Origin: Gallionellaceae bacterium
GTDB lineage: Bacteria; Pseudomonadota; Gammaproteobacteria; Burkholderiales; Gallionellaceae
Assembly (NCBI GenBank): GCA_031277195.1
Contig: JAITMU010000129.1
Location: forward strand, 1 to 7,332
Length of the DNA: 7,332 nucleotides
Direction: 5' to 3'
Positions 1 to 6,251 of this stretch are shown here, one piece after another. Under the pieces are notes generated by a model. The model was not told the origin of the DNA. It ran no database searches and was given only the letters and a program-made list of their open reading frames with translations. Position numbers and translations under genes: made by a program. Within the stretch, counting starts at the first letter, position 1; the number at the start of each line of letters is the position of its first letter.

Positions 1-45
1 GCTCAACGACAATGCGGCCAACAAAACAATGGTAATGCGCTTCAT
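1..45 (-). CDS. N-terminal fragment of an exported protein (signal peptide only)
   Basis: Only the first 15 codons lie in the window; the gene continues past the left edge. The reverse strand reads MKRITIVLLAALSLS, a positively charged start followed by a hydrophobic stretch, which is the beginning of a Sec-type signal peptide or a membrane anchor. A strong Shine-Dalgarno sequence, GAGGAGGG (complement of 50-57), sits four bases before the ATG (complement of 43-45). This supports a real gene and fixes its start. It is divergent from the AI-2E-family gene, and the 118 bp between them would hold both promoters. The mature protein is not visible, so no function can be given; it presumably acts in the periplasm or envelope. 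Confidence 0.72.
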   Translation of the reverse strand, partial: MKRITIVLLAALSLS

Positions 46-75
46 AAGACCCTCCTCAGCACGTTAAAAACAATC

Positions 76-88
76 ACTCAAGTTGAGT
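76..88. promoter_or_regulatory. 13-bp palindrome in the divergent intergenic region
   Basis: ACTCAA-G-TTGAGT is a perfect inverted repeat with six-base arms around a single central base. It lies between the two divergent start codons, 31 bp before the minus-strand gene and 75 bp before the plus-strand gene. Size and position fit a dimeric regulator's operator, but no regulator is identified and a short palindrome can arise by chance. No convincing -35/-10 pair was found in 46-163. Confidence 0.25.
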
Positions 89-163
89 TCCACCGGCGGC
101 GCGGCTAAAGTTACGTTTGTTCCCATCTTCGCCCCACCCTAACCGACGTAATCTTACCGCAAA

Positions 164-1222
164 ATGCCCATCGACCACCGCCTGCAAACCGCCCTGTGGC
201 TTGGCTTGACCTTCGCTGGCTTCTGGCTGCTCGCGCAACTCAGCCCCATCCTCACACCCTTTCTGCTGGCGGGCATCCTCGCTTACGTTTGCGCGCCGCT
301 GGTGGATCGCCTGCAAAACCTGAAGCTGCCGCGCATCCTGGCCGTCGCCCTCGTCATGCTGGCGCTGATCTGCGCCGCAGCCGGTGTGATACTCATCATC
401 ATTCCGCTGTTCACCCGCGAAATCGGCACGCTGATCGCGCGCTTTCCCGATGCCGCCAGCCAGATCAACGCCCATTGGGCGCCCTGGCTGCGCGAGACCT
501 TCGACATTGATTTCAGCCTCGATCCCGCGTCGCTGAAAACCATTGCCACGGAAAACATGGACAGCCTGCAAACGCTTGCCCAAAAAGTGTTCCAGTCGCT
601 GAAAATCGGCGGCGTGGCGCTGTTTGGTCTGCTGGCCAATCTGATGCTGACGCCGGTGGTGATGTTTTATCTGCTGCTCGATTGGCCGAGGCTGCTTGAG
701 CGCATCGACCACGCCATCCCGCGCGCCTGGCATGAAAAAACCGTCGCGATGGCGCGCGAGATCGACGGCGTGCTGTCGCAATTCCTGCGCGGTCAGTTGC
801 TGGTGATGACGATACTGGCGGTCTATTACAGCATTGCGCTGTCGATTGTCGGCCTGCCGTCGGCATTCGCCATCGGCTTGCTCACCGGCCTGCTGATCTT
901 CATTCCGTATCTGGGATTTGCCACCGGCTTCCTGCTTGCCTTGACGGTGGCGGCGTTGCAATTCGCCGGACTGGGGCCCGTCATCGCCGTGCTGGCGGTG
1001 TACGGCATCGGGCAGGCGGTGGAGAGTTTTCTGCTCACGCCCTATCTGGTCGGCGAACGCATCGGCCTGCATCCGCTGGCCGTGCTGTTTGCCTTGATGG
1101 CGTTCGGGCAGTTGTTCGGCTTCTTCGGCGTGCTGCTCGCGCTGCCCGTTTCGGCGGCGCTGCTGGTGGGATTGCGTGAGCTGCAAAAACTTTATCTGAG
1201 CAGCCGGTTTTATCAGGATTAA
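164..1222 (+). CDS. AI-2E family (PerM/TqsA-type) membrane transporter
   Basis: This 352-residue integral membrane protein belongs to the AI-2E family (PerM, TqsA, YdiK and relatives), whose members are inner-membrane exporters or permeases. Proven substrates are few: autoinducer-2 for TqsA, and Na+/H+ exchange for some members. Hydrophobic segments fall near residues 8-27, 28-47, 58-83, 148-172, 210-231, 232-266, 270-290 and 303-338. A large soluble loop (about 84-147) follows the third segment, as is usual for the family. Family-like motifs are IPYLG (247-251), YLVGERIGLHPL (294-305) and the Gly/Phe-rich LFGFFGVLLALP (317-328). Length is normal. The ATG at 164 has no clear Shine-Dalgarno sequence, but no better start is visible upstream. 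The gene ends just before a hairpin shared with the convergent neighbour. Substrate is unknown. Confidence 0.93.
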   Translation: MPIDHRLQTALWLGLTFAGFWLLAQLSPILTPFLLAGILAYVCAPLVDRLQNLKLPRILAVALVMLALICAAAGVILIIIPLFTREIGTLIARFPDAASQINAHWAPWLRETFDIDFSLDPASLKTIATENMDSLQTLAQKVFQSLKIGGVALFGLLANLMLTPVVMFYLLLDWPRLLERIDHAIPRAWHEKTVAMAREIDGVLSQFLRGQLLVMTILAVYYSIALSIVGLPSAFAIGLLTGLLIFIPYLGFATGFLLALTVAALQFAGLGPVIAVLAVYGIGQAVESFLLTPYLVGERIGLHPLAVLFALMAFGQLFGFFGVLLALPVSAALLVGLRELQKLYLSSRFYQD

Positions 1223-1233
1223 CCAACAAAATC

Positions 1234-1259
1234 CCCTCTCTCCATTTATGGGGAGAGGG
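1234..1259. terminator. Bidirectional terminator-like hairpin between convergent genes
   Basis: CCCTCTCTCC (1234-1243) pairs with GGGGAGAGGG (1250-1259) over ten base pairs, one of them a G-U, around the loop ATTTAT. It sits 11 bp after the stop of the AI-2E-family gene and 8 bp after the stop of the convergent DUF945 gene. On the minus strand it is followed by the T-rich GATTTTGTTGG; on the plus strand by the weaker AGTTTGTGTT. It can plausibly end both transcripts, more strongly the minus one. Similar CCCTCTC/GAGAGGG hairpins recur between genes in many proteobacterial genomes, so it may also be a dispersed repeat. Confidence 0.7.
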
Positions 1260-1267
1260 AGTTTGTG

Positions 1268-2452
1268 TTACTCAGCCGCCGCTTCGCCGCCGTCAGGATC
1301 GCTTTCTTCGTTCATCACGGGCGCGTCCGGCTGACCGGCATCGCGCATCCCGCTCTTGAACATTTCCAGCATCTCCGAGTGATCCTTGCCATTGACGACC
1401 AGCGTGTCACCGTTGTACTGCCATTCGCTGATCAGCATCTCGCCTTCCGCGCGGACAAACTCCTGCGCGTCCGGGCTGCTTCCCCACATCTCGTCAAACT
1501 CTGCCGTCGCCATTTCCCGCGCATTGGCGAGATCCATGCCGTCGGACAGACTGACGGCGCGCGCAACCAGGTCGATGATCATGGGCTTGGACACTTCCAG
1601 TTTCAGCGATGCCGTTTTGATCAGCGTGGGCAAATCCTCCGGCTTGACCGACGACCACATGGAAACGGGGCTGTTCGTGGTCAGCGCGACGACGATTTTG
1701 CTCGCGCCCTGATCGGTTTGCCAGGAGATCGTTTCGTTTGCCGACTGCGCGTCGCCCGCCGCTGAAATCTGGCCGCTGCCGAAATTCTGACCGCCGATTG
1801 TCAACGGCAGCAATTTCAAATCAAACGTCCCTGTGTAATCGACATCGGAGCGGTAATCGAGATCGAATTTCGCCTGCGTGCCGCCAAACGTGATCATGTT
1901 CTGCGAGATGGGCCGCATGTCGAAATTGACGGGCGGCGTGCTGCCTTCGCCGGTGCAATGACGGCTGTAGCTGCAACCGAAGTCCAGCGTCAGCAAGGGC
2001 TTGCCCGCCAGCACCGCATCCATTGCCATCTTGAACGTGCCGACACCCTGCAAGGTGCCGTGCGACTGGAAGCGTCGGGGAAGAATCATGCCCTGCTGCA
2101 ATGCGCCCAGCGGGAAAGGGCCATGCCAGATCGTCGCGTCGTATTCGGCGATTGGCAGCGCCGTAACCGGCTGCCCTTCCTCCACCAGCCCGAACGATTC
2201 CGCCATTTGCATCTGGATGACAAAACGCGCGTGACTGGAAAAGATGCCGCGCTCATAGCTGGTCTGCTTGATCTCCAGCTTGCTGCCCTCCGGCATCTGC
2301 GCCTCAGTCAGCGCCTCCGCCCAGACCGCGTTGATGCGCGTGACGAGATCGGCGGTTTTGGTTTCCAGGCGCGTGCCGTTGTACCAGGCCGCAGCCGCCC
2401 AGGCGGCGACCAGCGCGAAGATGATTGCAAATGCGATTCCGATTTTTTTCAT
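1268..2452 (-). CDS. DUF945 (YdgA-like) envelope protein
   Basis: This protein of 394 residues has a hydrophobic N-terminal segment (about 4-23, after MKK) that should act as an uncleaved membrane anchor or signal peptide. The rest is a soluble domain expected in the periplasm. It resembles the DUF945/YdgA family: an early YERGIFSS motif (66-73), the WHGPFPLG motif (109-116), repeated beta-rich segments, and near the C-terminus a YNGDTLVVNGK motif. Two cysteines (C160 and C166) could form a disulfide. The tail is acidic and Ala-rich. The reading frame stays open upstream to 2530, but the MKK start at 2452 is preferred because it puts the hydrophobic segment at the N-terminus; its Shine-Dalgarno sequence is weak. 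Biochemical function is not known for the family. It is monocistronic and convergent with the AI-2E-family gene. Confidence 0.85.
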   Translation of the reverse strand: MKKIGIAFAIIFALVAAWAAAAWYNGTRLETKTADLVTRINAVWAEALTEAQMPEGSKLEIKQTSYERGIFSSHARFVIQMQMAESFGLVEEGQPVTALPIAEYDATIWHGPFPLGALQQGMILPRRFQSHGTLQGVGTFKMAMDAVLAGKPLLTLDFGCSYSRHCTGEGSTPPVNFDMRPISQNMITFGGTQAKFDLDYRSDVDYTGTFDLKLLPLTIGGQNFGSGQISAAGDAQSANETISWQTDQGASKIVVALTTNSPVSMWSSVKPEDLPTLIKTASLKLEVSKPMIIDLVARAVSLSDGMDLANAREMATAEFDEMWGSSPDAQEFVRAEGEMLISEWQYNGDTLVVNGKDHSEMLEMFKSGMRDAGQPDAPVMNEESDPDGGEAAAE

Positions 2453-2494
2453 GATGGTTTCAGTGCGTGCTTTTCGGGTTTCAAACGAGTGAGC

Positions 2495-2520
2495 ATCATA
2501 CCGGATTTCTGCGTTGTCAA
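2495..2520 (-). promoter_or_regulatory. Possible promoter for the DUF945 gene
   Basis: On the reverse strand a perfect TTGACA (complement of 2515-2520) is followed by TATGAT (complement of 2495-2500). The spacer is only 14 bp, shorter than the usual 16-18. Shifting the -10 three bases downstream to GATGCT gives a 17-bp spacer but a poor hexamer. It lies about 43 bp upstream of the chosen ATG at 2452 and inside the upstream open frame, which supports the shorter gene start. The odd spacing keeps this tentative. Confidence 0.35.
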
Positions 2521-2598
2521 ATCGCTCCATCAGTTGCGATCAATGGGCAACAACCCTGCTCCAGTCCCGTGATTCATCGGGAAATTCCGGCGCGTTTT

Positions 2599-2607
2599 TG
2601 TTACAAT
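2599..2607 (+). promoter_or_regulatory. Extended -10 promoter element for glmU
   Basis: TGT-TACAAT is a TGn extended -10 with five of six consensus bases in the hexamer (2602-2607). It lies 25 bp before the glmU ATG. No good -35 is seen at 16-18 bp spacing, which extended -10 promoters tolerate. Transcription would start near 2613-2615, giving a leader of about 20 nt with no evident Shine-Dalgarno sequence. Confidence 0.45.
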
Positions 2608-2632
2608 TCGGGGTCAATTTCACCCATTCCTC

Positions 2633-4003
2633 ATGAATCCGCTCAACATCATCATCCTCGCCGCCGGTAAAGGCACGCGCATGTGTTCGGATCGTCCGAA
2701 AGTGTTACATGCGCTGGCCGGACGCCCGTTGTTGCAACATGTCCTCGATACGGCGGCAACGCTCGCGCCACAAAAAATCTGCGTCGTCTATGGTCATGGC
2801 GGCGACGCCGTGCCGCAGGCGATGGCGCAATTTGACGCCGCGTTTGCGTTGCAGGAGCCGCAACTCGGCACCGGCCATGCCGTGCAGCAAGCCTTGCCGC
2901 AACTGGCTGACGACGGCCTCGCGCTGGTGCTGTATGGCGACGTGCCGCTGACCCAGCCCGCCACGCTGCGCCGTTTGCTCGACCATTCCGACGCGCTGAC
3001 CTTGCTCACGGTCAATCTCGACAACCCCGCCGGCTATGGTCGCATCGTGCGCGACGCCAACGGGCGCATCACCCGCATCGTTGAAGAAAAAGACGCCACG
3101 CCGGATGAGCGCGCCATTCGTGAAGTGAACACCGGCATTCTCGCCGCGCCCACTCACCTGCTGCGCGGCTGGTTGCAACAACTGCGCAACGACAACGCGC
3201 AGGGCGAGTATTACCTGACCGACATCGTTGCAATGGCCGTAGCGCAGGGCGTGGAAGTGCGCGCCGTGCATCCGGCGCATGAATGGGAAGTGCAGGGCGT
3301 GAACAGCCGCGTGCAAATGGCGGAACTGGAACGCGCCTGGCAAGGCGAACTGGCGCATCGCTTGATGACGCAAGGCGTCGCGCTGATCGATCCGGCGCGT
3401 ATCGACATACGCGGCACGCTGACCTGCGGGCGCGATGTCGAGATCGACGTCGGCTGCATTTTTGAGGGCGACGTGACGCTGGGCGACAACGTGAAGATCG
3501 GCGCGTACAGCATCGTGCGCGACAGCCGCATCGCCGCCGCCACCCGCATCGAACCTTACAGCCACATCGAACAAGCCGACATCGGCGCGAACTGCCGCAT
3601 CGGCCCCTACGCGCGCCTGCGTCCGGGCACGGCGCTGGGCGACGAAGTGCATGTCGGCAACTTTGTCGAAGTGAAAAACAGCAACATCGCCGCGCACAGC
3701 AAGGCCAATCATTTGAGCTACATCGGCGACGCCGACATCGGCAGCCGCGTCAACATCGGCGCAGGCACGATTACCTGCAATTACGACGGCGCGAACAAGC
3801 ATCGCACCGTGATTGAGGATGATGTTTTCGTCGGTTCGGATACGCAAATCGTCGCGCCCGTGACAATCAAGAAAGGCGCGACGATAGGCGCAGGCTCCAC
3901 CATCACGCGCGACACGCCGGAAGATGCGCTGACGCTATCGCGTTCCAAACAGATGAGCATTCCTGGGTGGGTTAGGCCGGTGAAGGGAAAGAAGAAGGAT
4001 TAA
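2633..4003 (+). CDS. glmU: Bifunctional GlmU: GlcN-1-P acetyltransferase / GlcNAc-1-P uridyltransferase
   Basis: This cytoplasmic enzyme performs the last two steps of UDP-GlcNAc synthesis: acetyl transfer from acetyl-CoA to glucosamine-1-phosphate, then uridylyl transfer from UTP. At 456 residues it matches the usual length. The N-terminal Rossmann-like uridyltransferase domain (about 1-227) carries the nucleotide loop LAAGKGTRM (9-17) with PK (22-23), GTGHA (79-83), the metal-binding YGDVPL (101-106, D103), EEK (151-153), EVNTGI (164-169) and GVNSR (222-226, N224). The C-terminal left-handed beta-helix acetyltransferase domain (about 250-456) shows hexapeptide repeats, RPG (330-332), KANHLSYIGD (357-366) with the catalytic His at 360, GAGTITCNYDG (376-386) and GSDTQ (401-405). 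All expected catalytic residues are present. A short Lys-rich tail ends the protein. The start is supported by the family N-terminus although no Shine-Dalgarno sequence precedes it. glmS follows after 50 bp, so the two are probably co-transcribed. Confidence 0.98.
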   Translation: MNPLNIIILAAGKGTRMCSDRPKVLHALAGRPLLQHVLDTAATLAPQKICVVYGHGGDAVPQAMAQFDAAFALQEPQLGTGHAVQQALPQLADDGLALVLYGDVPLTQPATLRRLLDHSDALTLLTVNLDNPAGYGRIVRDANGRITRIVEEKDATPDERAIREVNTGILAAPTHLLRGWLQQLRNDNAQGEYYLTDIVAMAVAQGVEVRAVHPAHEWEVQGVNSRVQMAELERAWQGELAHRLMTQGVALIDPARIDIRGTLTCGRDVEIDVGCIFEGDVTLGDNVKIGAYSIVRDSRIAAATRIEPYSHIEQADIGANCRIGPYARLRPGTALGDEVHVGNFVEVKNSNIAAHSKANHLSYIGDADIGSRVNIGAGTITCNYDGANKHRTVIEDDVFVGSDTQIVAPVTIKKGATIGAGSTITRDTPEDALTLSRSKQMSIPGWVRPVKGKKKD

Positions 4004-4040
4004 GAGATTTTGGGGGACACCCATCCCCATTGACACCACA

Positions 4041-4045
4041 AAGGA
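4041..4045 (+). promoter_or_regulatory. Ribosome binding site of glmS
   Basis: AAGGA lies eight bases before the ATG at 4054. It favours that start over an in-frame TTG at 4030, which would add eight residues and bury the catalytic Cys that must follow the initiator Met. Confidence 0.7.
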
Positions 4046-4053
4046 AAAACGAA

Positions 4054-5880
4054 ATGTGTGGCATCGTAGGCGCGGTTGCGCGTCGCAATATTGTTCCGAT
4101 TCTGTTGCAAGGTCTGCAACGGCTTGAATACCGCGGTTACGACTCGGCGGGCATCGCCATCGTTGCGAACGGTCATCTGGAACGCATCCGCAGCACCGGT
4201 CGCGTGGCGGAACTGACAGAAAAAAGCGCCGCTGCCGACGCGCATCTCGGCATCGCGCACACGCGCTGGGCGACGCATGGCGTGCCGAGCGAGCGCAACG
4301 CGCATCCGCATACCAGCAACGATCTCGTCGCCGTGGTACACAACGGCATCATCGAAAATTACGAAGCCCTGCGCGCGCGACTCAGCGCCGAGGGTTACAC
4401 ATTTGAATCCGACACCGACACCGAAGTCATCGCGCATCTGATTCACAGCCACTACGCGCGCGGCAACAGTCTGCTCGCCGCCACGCAAGCTGCGCTGAAT
4501 GATCTGGTCGGCGCGTATGCCATCGGCGTCATCGCGGCGGACAATCCCGACCAAATGATCGGCGCGCGCAAGGGCAGCCCGCTGTTGCTCGGTGTCGGTC
4601 AGGGCGAACACTTCCTCGGCTCGGATGTTTCCGCGCTGCTGCAAGTCACGCGCGACATGGTGTATCTGGAAGAAGGCGATGTGGTCGAAGTGAATCTCGA
4701 CAGCTATCGCATTTTTGATGTGAGCGGAAAATCCGTCACGCGCCCCGTGCAACAAAGCGAGCTGGACAACGACAGCGTGGAGCTGGGCGAATATCGCCAC
4801 TACATGCAGAAAGAAATCCACGAGCAGCCGCAAGCGCTGGCGAACACGCTGGAATCGGTGTGCAACAGTTCATCGCTGGTGCCGGGAATTTTTGGCGCGC
4901 AAGCGGCGGAGACTTTCGCCGACATAGACCGCATCCTGATTCTCGCCTGCGGCACCAGCAATCATGCCGGACAAGTCGCGCGGTACTGGCTGGAAGAAAT
5001 CGCAGGCATTCCGTGCAGCGTGGAAATCGCCAGCGAATATCGTTATCGCGTCAGCGTGGCCAATCCGAAAACACTGATCGTCACTATTTCGCAATCCGGC
5101 GAAACCGCCGACACGCTATCTGCACTGAACCACGCCAAGGCGCTTGGGCATGTGCATACGCTGTCCGTGTGCAACGTGCCGGAAAGCGCGCTGGTGCGGC
5201 TGTCCAAATTGCGTTTGCTCACACGCGCGGGGCCGGAAATCGGCGTCGCTTCGACCAAGGCGTTCACCACGCAACTCGCCGCGCTGTTTTTGCTGACGCT
5301 GATCCTCGCCAAGCAACGCGGGCGACTCGATCACGCCACCGAGCAAAAACATCTGCATGCGCTGCGCCATCTGCCCGCCGCCGTGCAAGCCGTGCTGGCG
5401 CTGGAACCGCAAATCGCCAAGCTGGCGGAACGCTTCACCAACAAACATCACGCGCTGTTCCTCGGTCGCGGTTTGCATTATCCGATTGCGCTGGAAGGCG
5501 CGTTAAAGCTCAAGGAAATTTCCTACATCCACGCCGAAGCCTATCCCGCCGGAGAACTGAAGCACGGCCCGCTGGCGCTGGTGGATAGCGAGATGCCGGT
5601 GATCGCCGTCGCGCCAAACGACGCGCTGCTGGAAAAACTGAAATCCAATTTGCAGGAAGTGCGCGCGCGCGGCGGTGAGTTGTACGATTTCGCCGACGCG
5701 GATACGCATATCAAATCGGGCGACGGCTTCCATCTGCTGCAAATGCCGGAACACGCGAATCACCTCAGCCCCATCCTGCACACCATTCCGCTGCAACTGC
5801 TGGCGTATCACGTCGCCTTGCAGAAGGGGACGGATGTGGACAAGCCGAGGAATCTGGCGAAGTCGGTGACGGTGGAATAA
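4054..5880 (+). CDS. glmS: Glutamine--fructose-6-phosphate aminotransferase (isomerizing) GlmS
   Basis: GlmS converts fructose-6-phosphate and glutamine to glucosamine-6-phosphate and glutamate in the cytoplasm, the first committed step toward UDP-GlcNAc. The 608-residue product matches the family length (about 609 in E. coli). Residues 1-240 form the class II (Ntn) glutaminase domain: MCGIVGA places the nucleophilic Cys directly after Met, so Met must be removed, and this decides the start at 4054. Other glutaminase motifs are HTRWATHG (69-76), HNGIIENYE (96-104) and DTDTEV (120-125). Two SIS sugar-isomerase domains follow (about 285-425 and 455-600), with ACGTSNHAG (298-306), SEYRYR (327-332), SQSGETADT (346-354), STKAFTTQ (400-407), EGALKLKEISYIHAEAY (481-497), E488, H504 and K603. 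The conserved C-terminus DKPRNLAKSVTVE is intact. No glmS ribozyme is visible in the 50-bp leader. A weak stem (TGGGG 4011-4015 with CCCCA 4025-4029) lies between glmU and glmS but lacks a T-tract, so read-through from glmU is expected. Confidence 0.98.
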   Translation: MCGIVGAVARRNIVPILLQGLQRLEYRGYDSAGIAIVANGHLERIRSTGRVAELTEKSAAADAHLGIAHTRWATHGVPSERNAHPHTSNDLVAVVHNGIIENYEALRARLSAEGYTFESDTDTEVIAHLIHSHYARGNSLLAATQAALNDLVGAYAIGVIAADNPDQMIGARKGSPLLLGVGQGEHFLGSDVSALLQVTRDMVYLEEGDVVEVNLDSYRIFDVSGKSVTRPVQQSELDNDSVELGEYRHYMQKEIHEQPQALANTLESVCNSSSLVPGIFGAQAAETFADIDRILILACGTSNHAGQVARYWLEEIAGIPCSVEIASEYRYRVSVANPKTLIVTISQSGETADTLSALNHAKALGHVHTLSVCNVPESALVRLSKLRLLTRAGPEIGVASTKAFTTQLAALFLLTLILAKQRGRLDHATEQKHLHALRHLPAAVQAVLALEPQIAKLAERFTNKHHALFLGRGLHYPIALEGALKLKEISYIHAEAYPAGELKHGPLALVDSEMPVIAVAPNDALLEKLKSNLQEVRARGGELYDFADADTHIKSGDGFHLLQMPEHANHLSPILHTIPLQLLAYHVALQKGTDVDKPRNLAKSVTVE

Positions 5881-5895
5881 AAACACCGATATAAT
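5866..5895 (+). promoter_or_regulatory. Sigma70-type promoter of the riboswitch transcript
   Basis: A perfect -10 TATAAT (5890-5895) is paired with GTGACG (5866-5871, four of six matches to TTGACA) across an 18-bp spacer. The -35 lies inside the last codons of glmS, and the -10 starts 9 bp after its stop. Predicted initiation at about 5901-5903 is just before the first conserved riboswitch bases, which strongly supports the call. Confidence 0.75.
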
Positions 5896-5902
5896 GCGCC
5901 CG

Positions 5903-6064
5903 CTTTAGGTGCCGGACTTCAACGTCCGGTTAAACGGGAAACAGGTGCAATGCCTGTGCTGCCCCCGCAACGGTAAGCGAGTGCGGATTCATCAATCAAG
6001 CCACTGTGAATTGTCATGGGAAGGCGATGGATCAAGTCTCGCAAGCCCGGATACCGGCCTGAGG
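5903..6064 (+). promoter_or_regulatory. Cobalamin riboswitch aptamer
   Basis: The leader carries the conserved blocks of a cobalamin (B12) riboswitch in the right order. They are TTTAGGTGCC near the 5' end (5904-5913), a GC hairpin CCGGAC/GTCCGG (5912-5917 with 5924-5929), and ACGGGAAACAGG followed by its partner CCTGT (stem 5941-5945 with 5953-5957). Next come GCTGCCCCCGCAACGGTAAG (5958-5977), AAGCCACTGTG (5998-6008), TGGGAAGGC (6017-6025) and the B12-box-like AAGCCCGGATACCGGCCTGA (6043-6062). Cobalamin binding normally shuts down expression of the downstream gene, and the gene here is a TonB-dependent receptor, a standard target. Whether adenosyl- or methyl/hydroxocobalamin is preferred cannot be told by eye. 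Exact ends are approximate. Confidence 0.95.
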
Positions 6065-6070
6065 CGGAGC

Positions 6071-6217
6071 GGAAAATGCGCGGGCGGCGTGTGGACGGCG
6101 GAGATTCGTAGGGCGGGGCTTGCCCCGCGCGGTAAAAACTGCGAAGCCTGCTCTGCGCGGGATAAATTCTCTCCGCGCGGGGCAAGCCCCGCCCTACACT
6201 TGTCCTTCGCATTTTCC
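6071..6217 (+). promoter_or_regulatory. Long-range stem enclosing a repeat in the riboswitch expression platform
   Basis: GGAAAATGCG (6071-6080) and CGCATTTTCC (6208-6217) are perfect 10-bp complements. They begin 9 nt after the end of the B12 box and enclose 127 nt that include the REP doublet at 6108-6197. In RNA the stem would loop out the repeat and bring the aptamer next to the hairpin at 6229-6251. The pairing is seen directly; the role is inferred. No T-tract follows, so it is not an intrinsic terminator. Confidence 0.5.
6108..6197. repeat. REP doublet (REPIN-like element): perfect 25-bp inverted repeat
   Basis: The arms at 6108-6132 and 6173-6197 are exact reverse complements over 25 bp, separated by 40 bp. 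The left arm begins GTAGGGCGGGGCTTGCCCCG; the right arm ends in the complementary CTAC. Each arm is itself a hairpin (GCGGGGC/GCCCCGC around a minimal loop) headed by GTAG, the arrangement of REP sequences recognised by RAYT (REP-associated tyrosine, Y1/HuH) transposases. Two inverted REPs make a REPIN. No target-site duplication is evident at the borders. The element is non-coding, and its two arms can fold into one strong 25-bp hairpin in RNA. No RAYT gene is in this window. Confidence 0.8.
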
Positions 6218-6228
6218 AGTGATTGAAC

Positions 6229-6251
6229 GTTCCAACGGGGCACCTTGGAAC
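6229..6251 (+). promoter_or_regulatory. Putative regulatory hairpin (P13/L13) of the cobalamin riboswitch
   Basis: GTTCCAA (6229-6235) pairs with TTGGAAC (6245-6251), a perfect 7-bp stem with the nine-base loop CGGGGCACC. The loop's CGGGG (6236-6240) is complementary to CCCCG (5963-5967) in the probable L5 loop of the aptamer, the pairing expected of the L5-L13 kissing interaction that transmits ligand binding in cobalamin riboswitches. It ends 19 nt before the receptor start codon. Between them a small TGGG-AAA-CCCA hairpin (6257-6267) covers the only Shine-Dalgarno-like bases, so control of translation initiation is the likelier mode. This is inference from complementarity. Confidence 0.5.

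Noticed and set aside
74..1186. Long open frame (370 codons) on the minus strand opposite the AI-2E-family gene
   Set aside because: It is the antisense shadow of a clearly conserved membrane protein, is extremely rich in Gln, Arg and His, and matches no recognisable fold.
2453..2530. Upstream extension of the DUF945 gene to an ATG at 2530
   Set aside because: The extra 26 residues would place charged sequence before the membrane anchor and would cover the likely promoter; MKK at 2452 is the natural start.
2705..3847. Long open frame (380 codons) opposite glmU
   Set aside because: Low-complexity Val/Ala/Arg/His composition and complete overlap with glmU; high GC at third positions keeps the antisense frame free of stops.
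4004..4053. Possible glmS ribozyme or terminator between glmU and glmS
   Set aside because: Fifty bases are far too few for a glmS ribozyme, and the weak TGGGG/CCCCA stem has no T-tract; a plain operon gap explains it.
4000..4833. 277-codon open frame opposite the start of glmS
   Set aside because: Antisense shadow of the conserved glutaminase domain; no start signals or recognisable motifs.
6108..6197. The 25-bp inverted repeat as a plain intrinsic terminator
   Set aside because: The hairpin is strong enough but is followed by ACTTGTCC rather than a T-run, and its GTAG-headed palindromic arms fit a REP doublet better.
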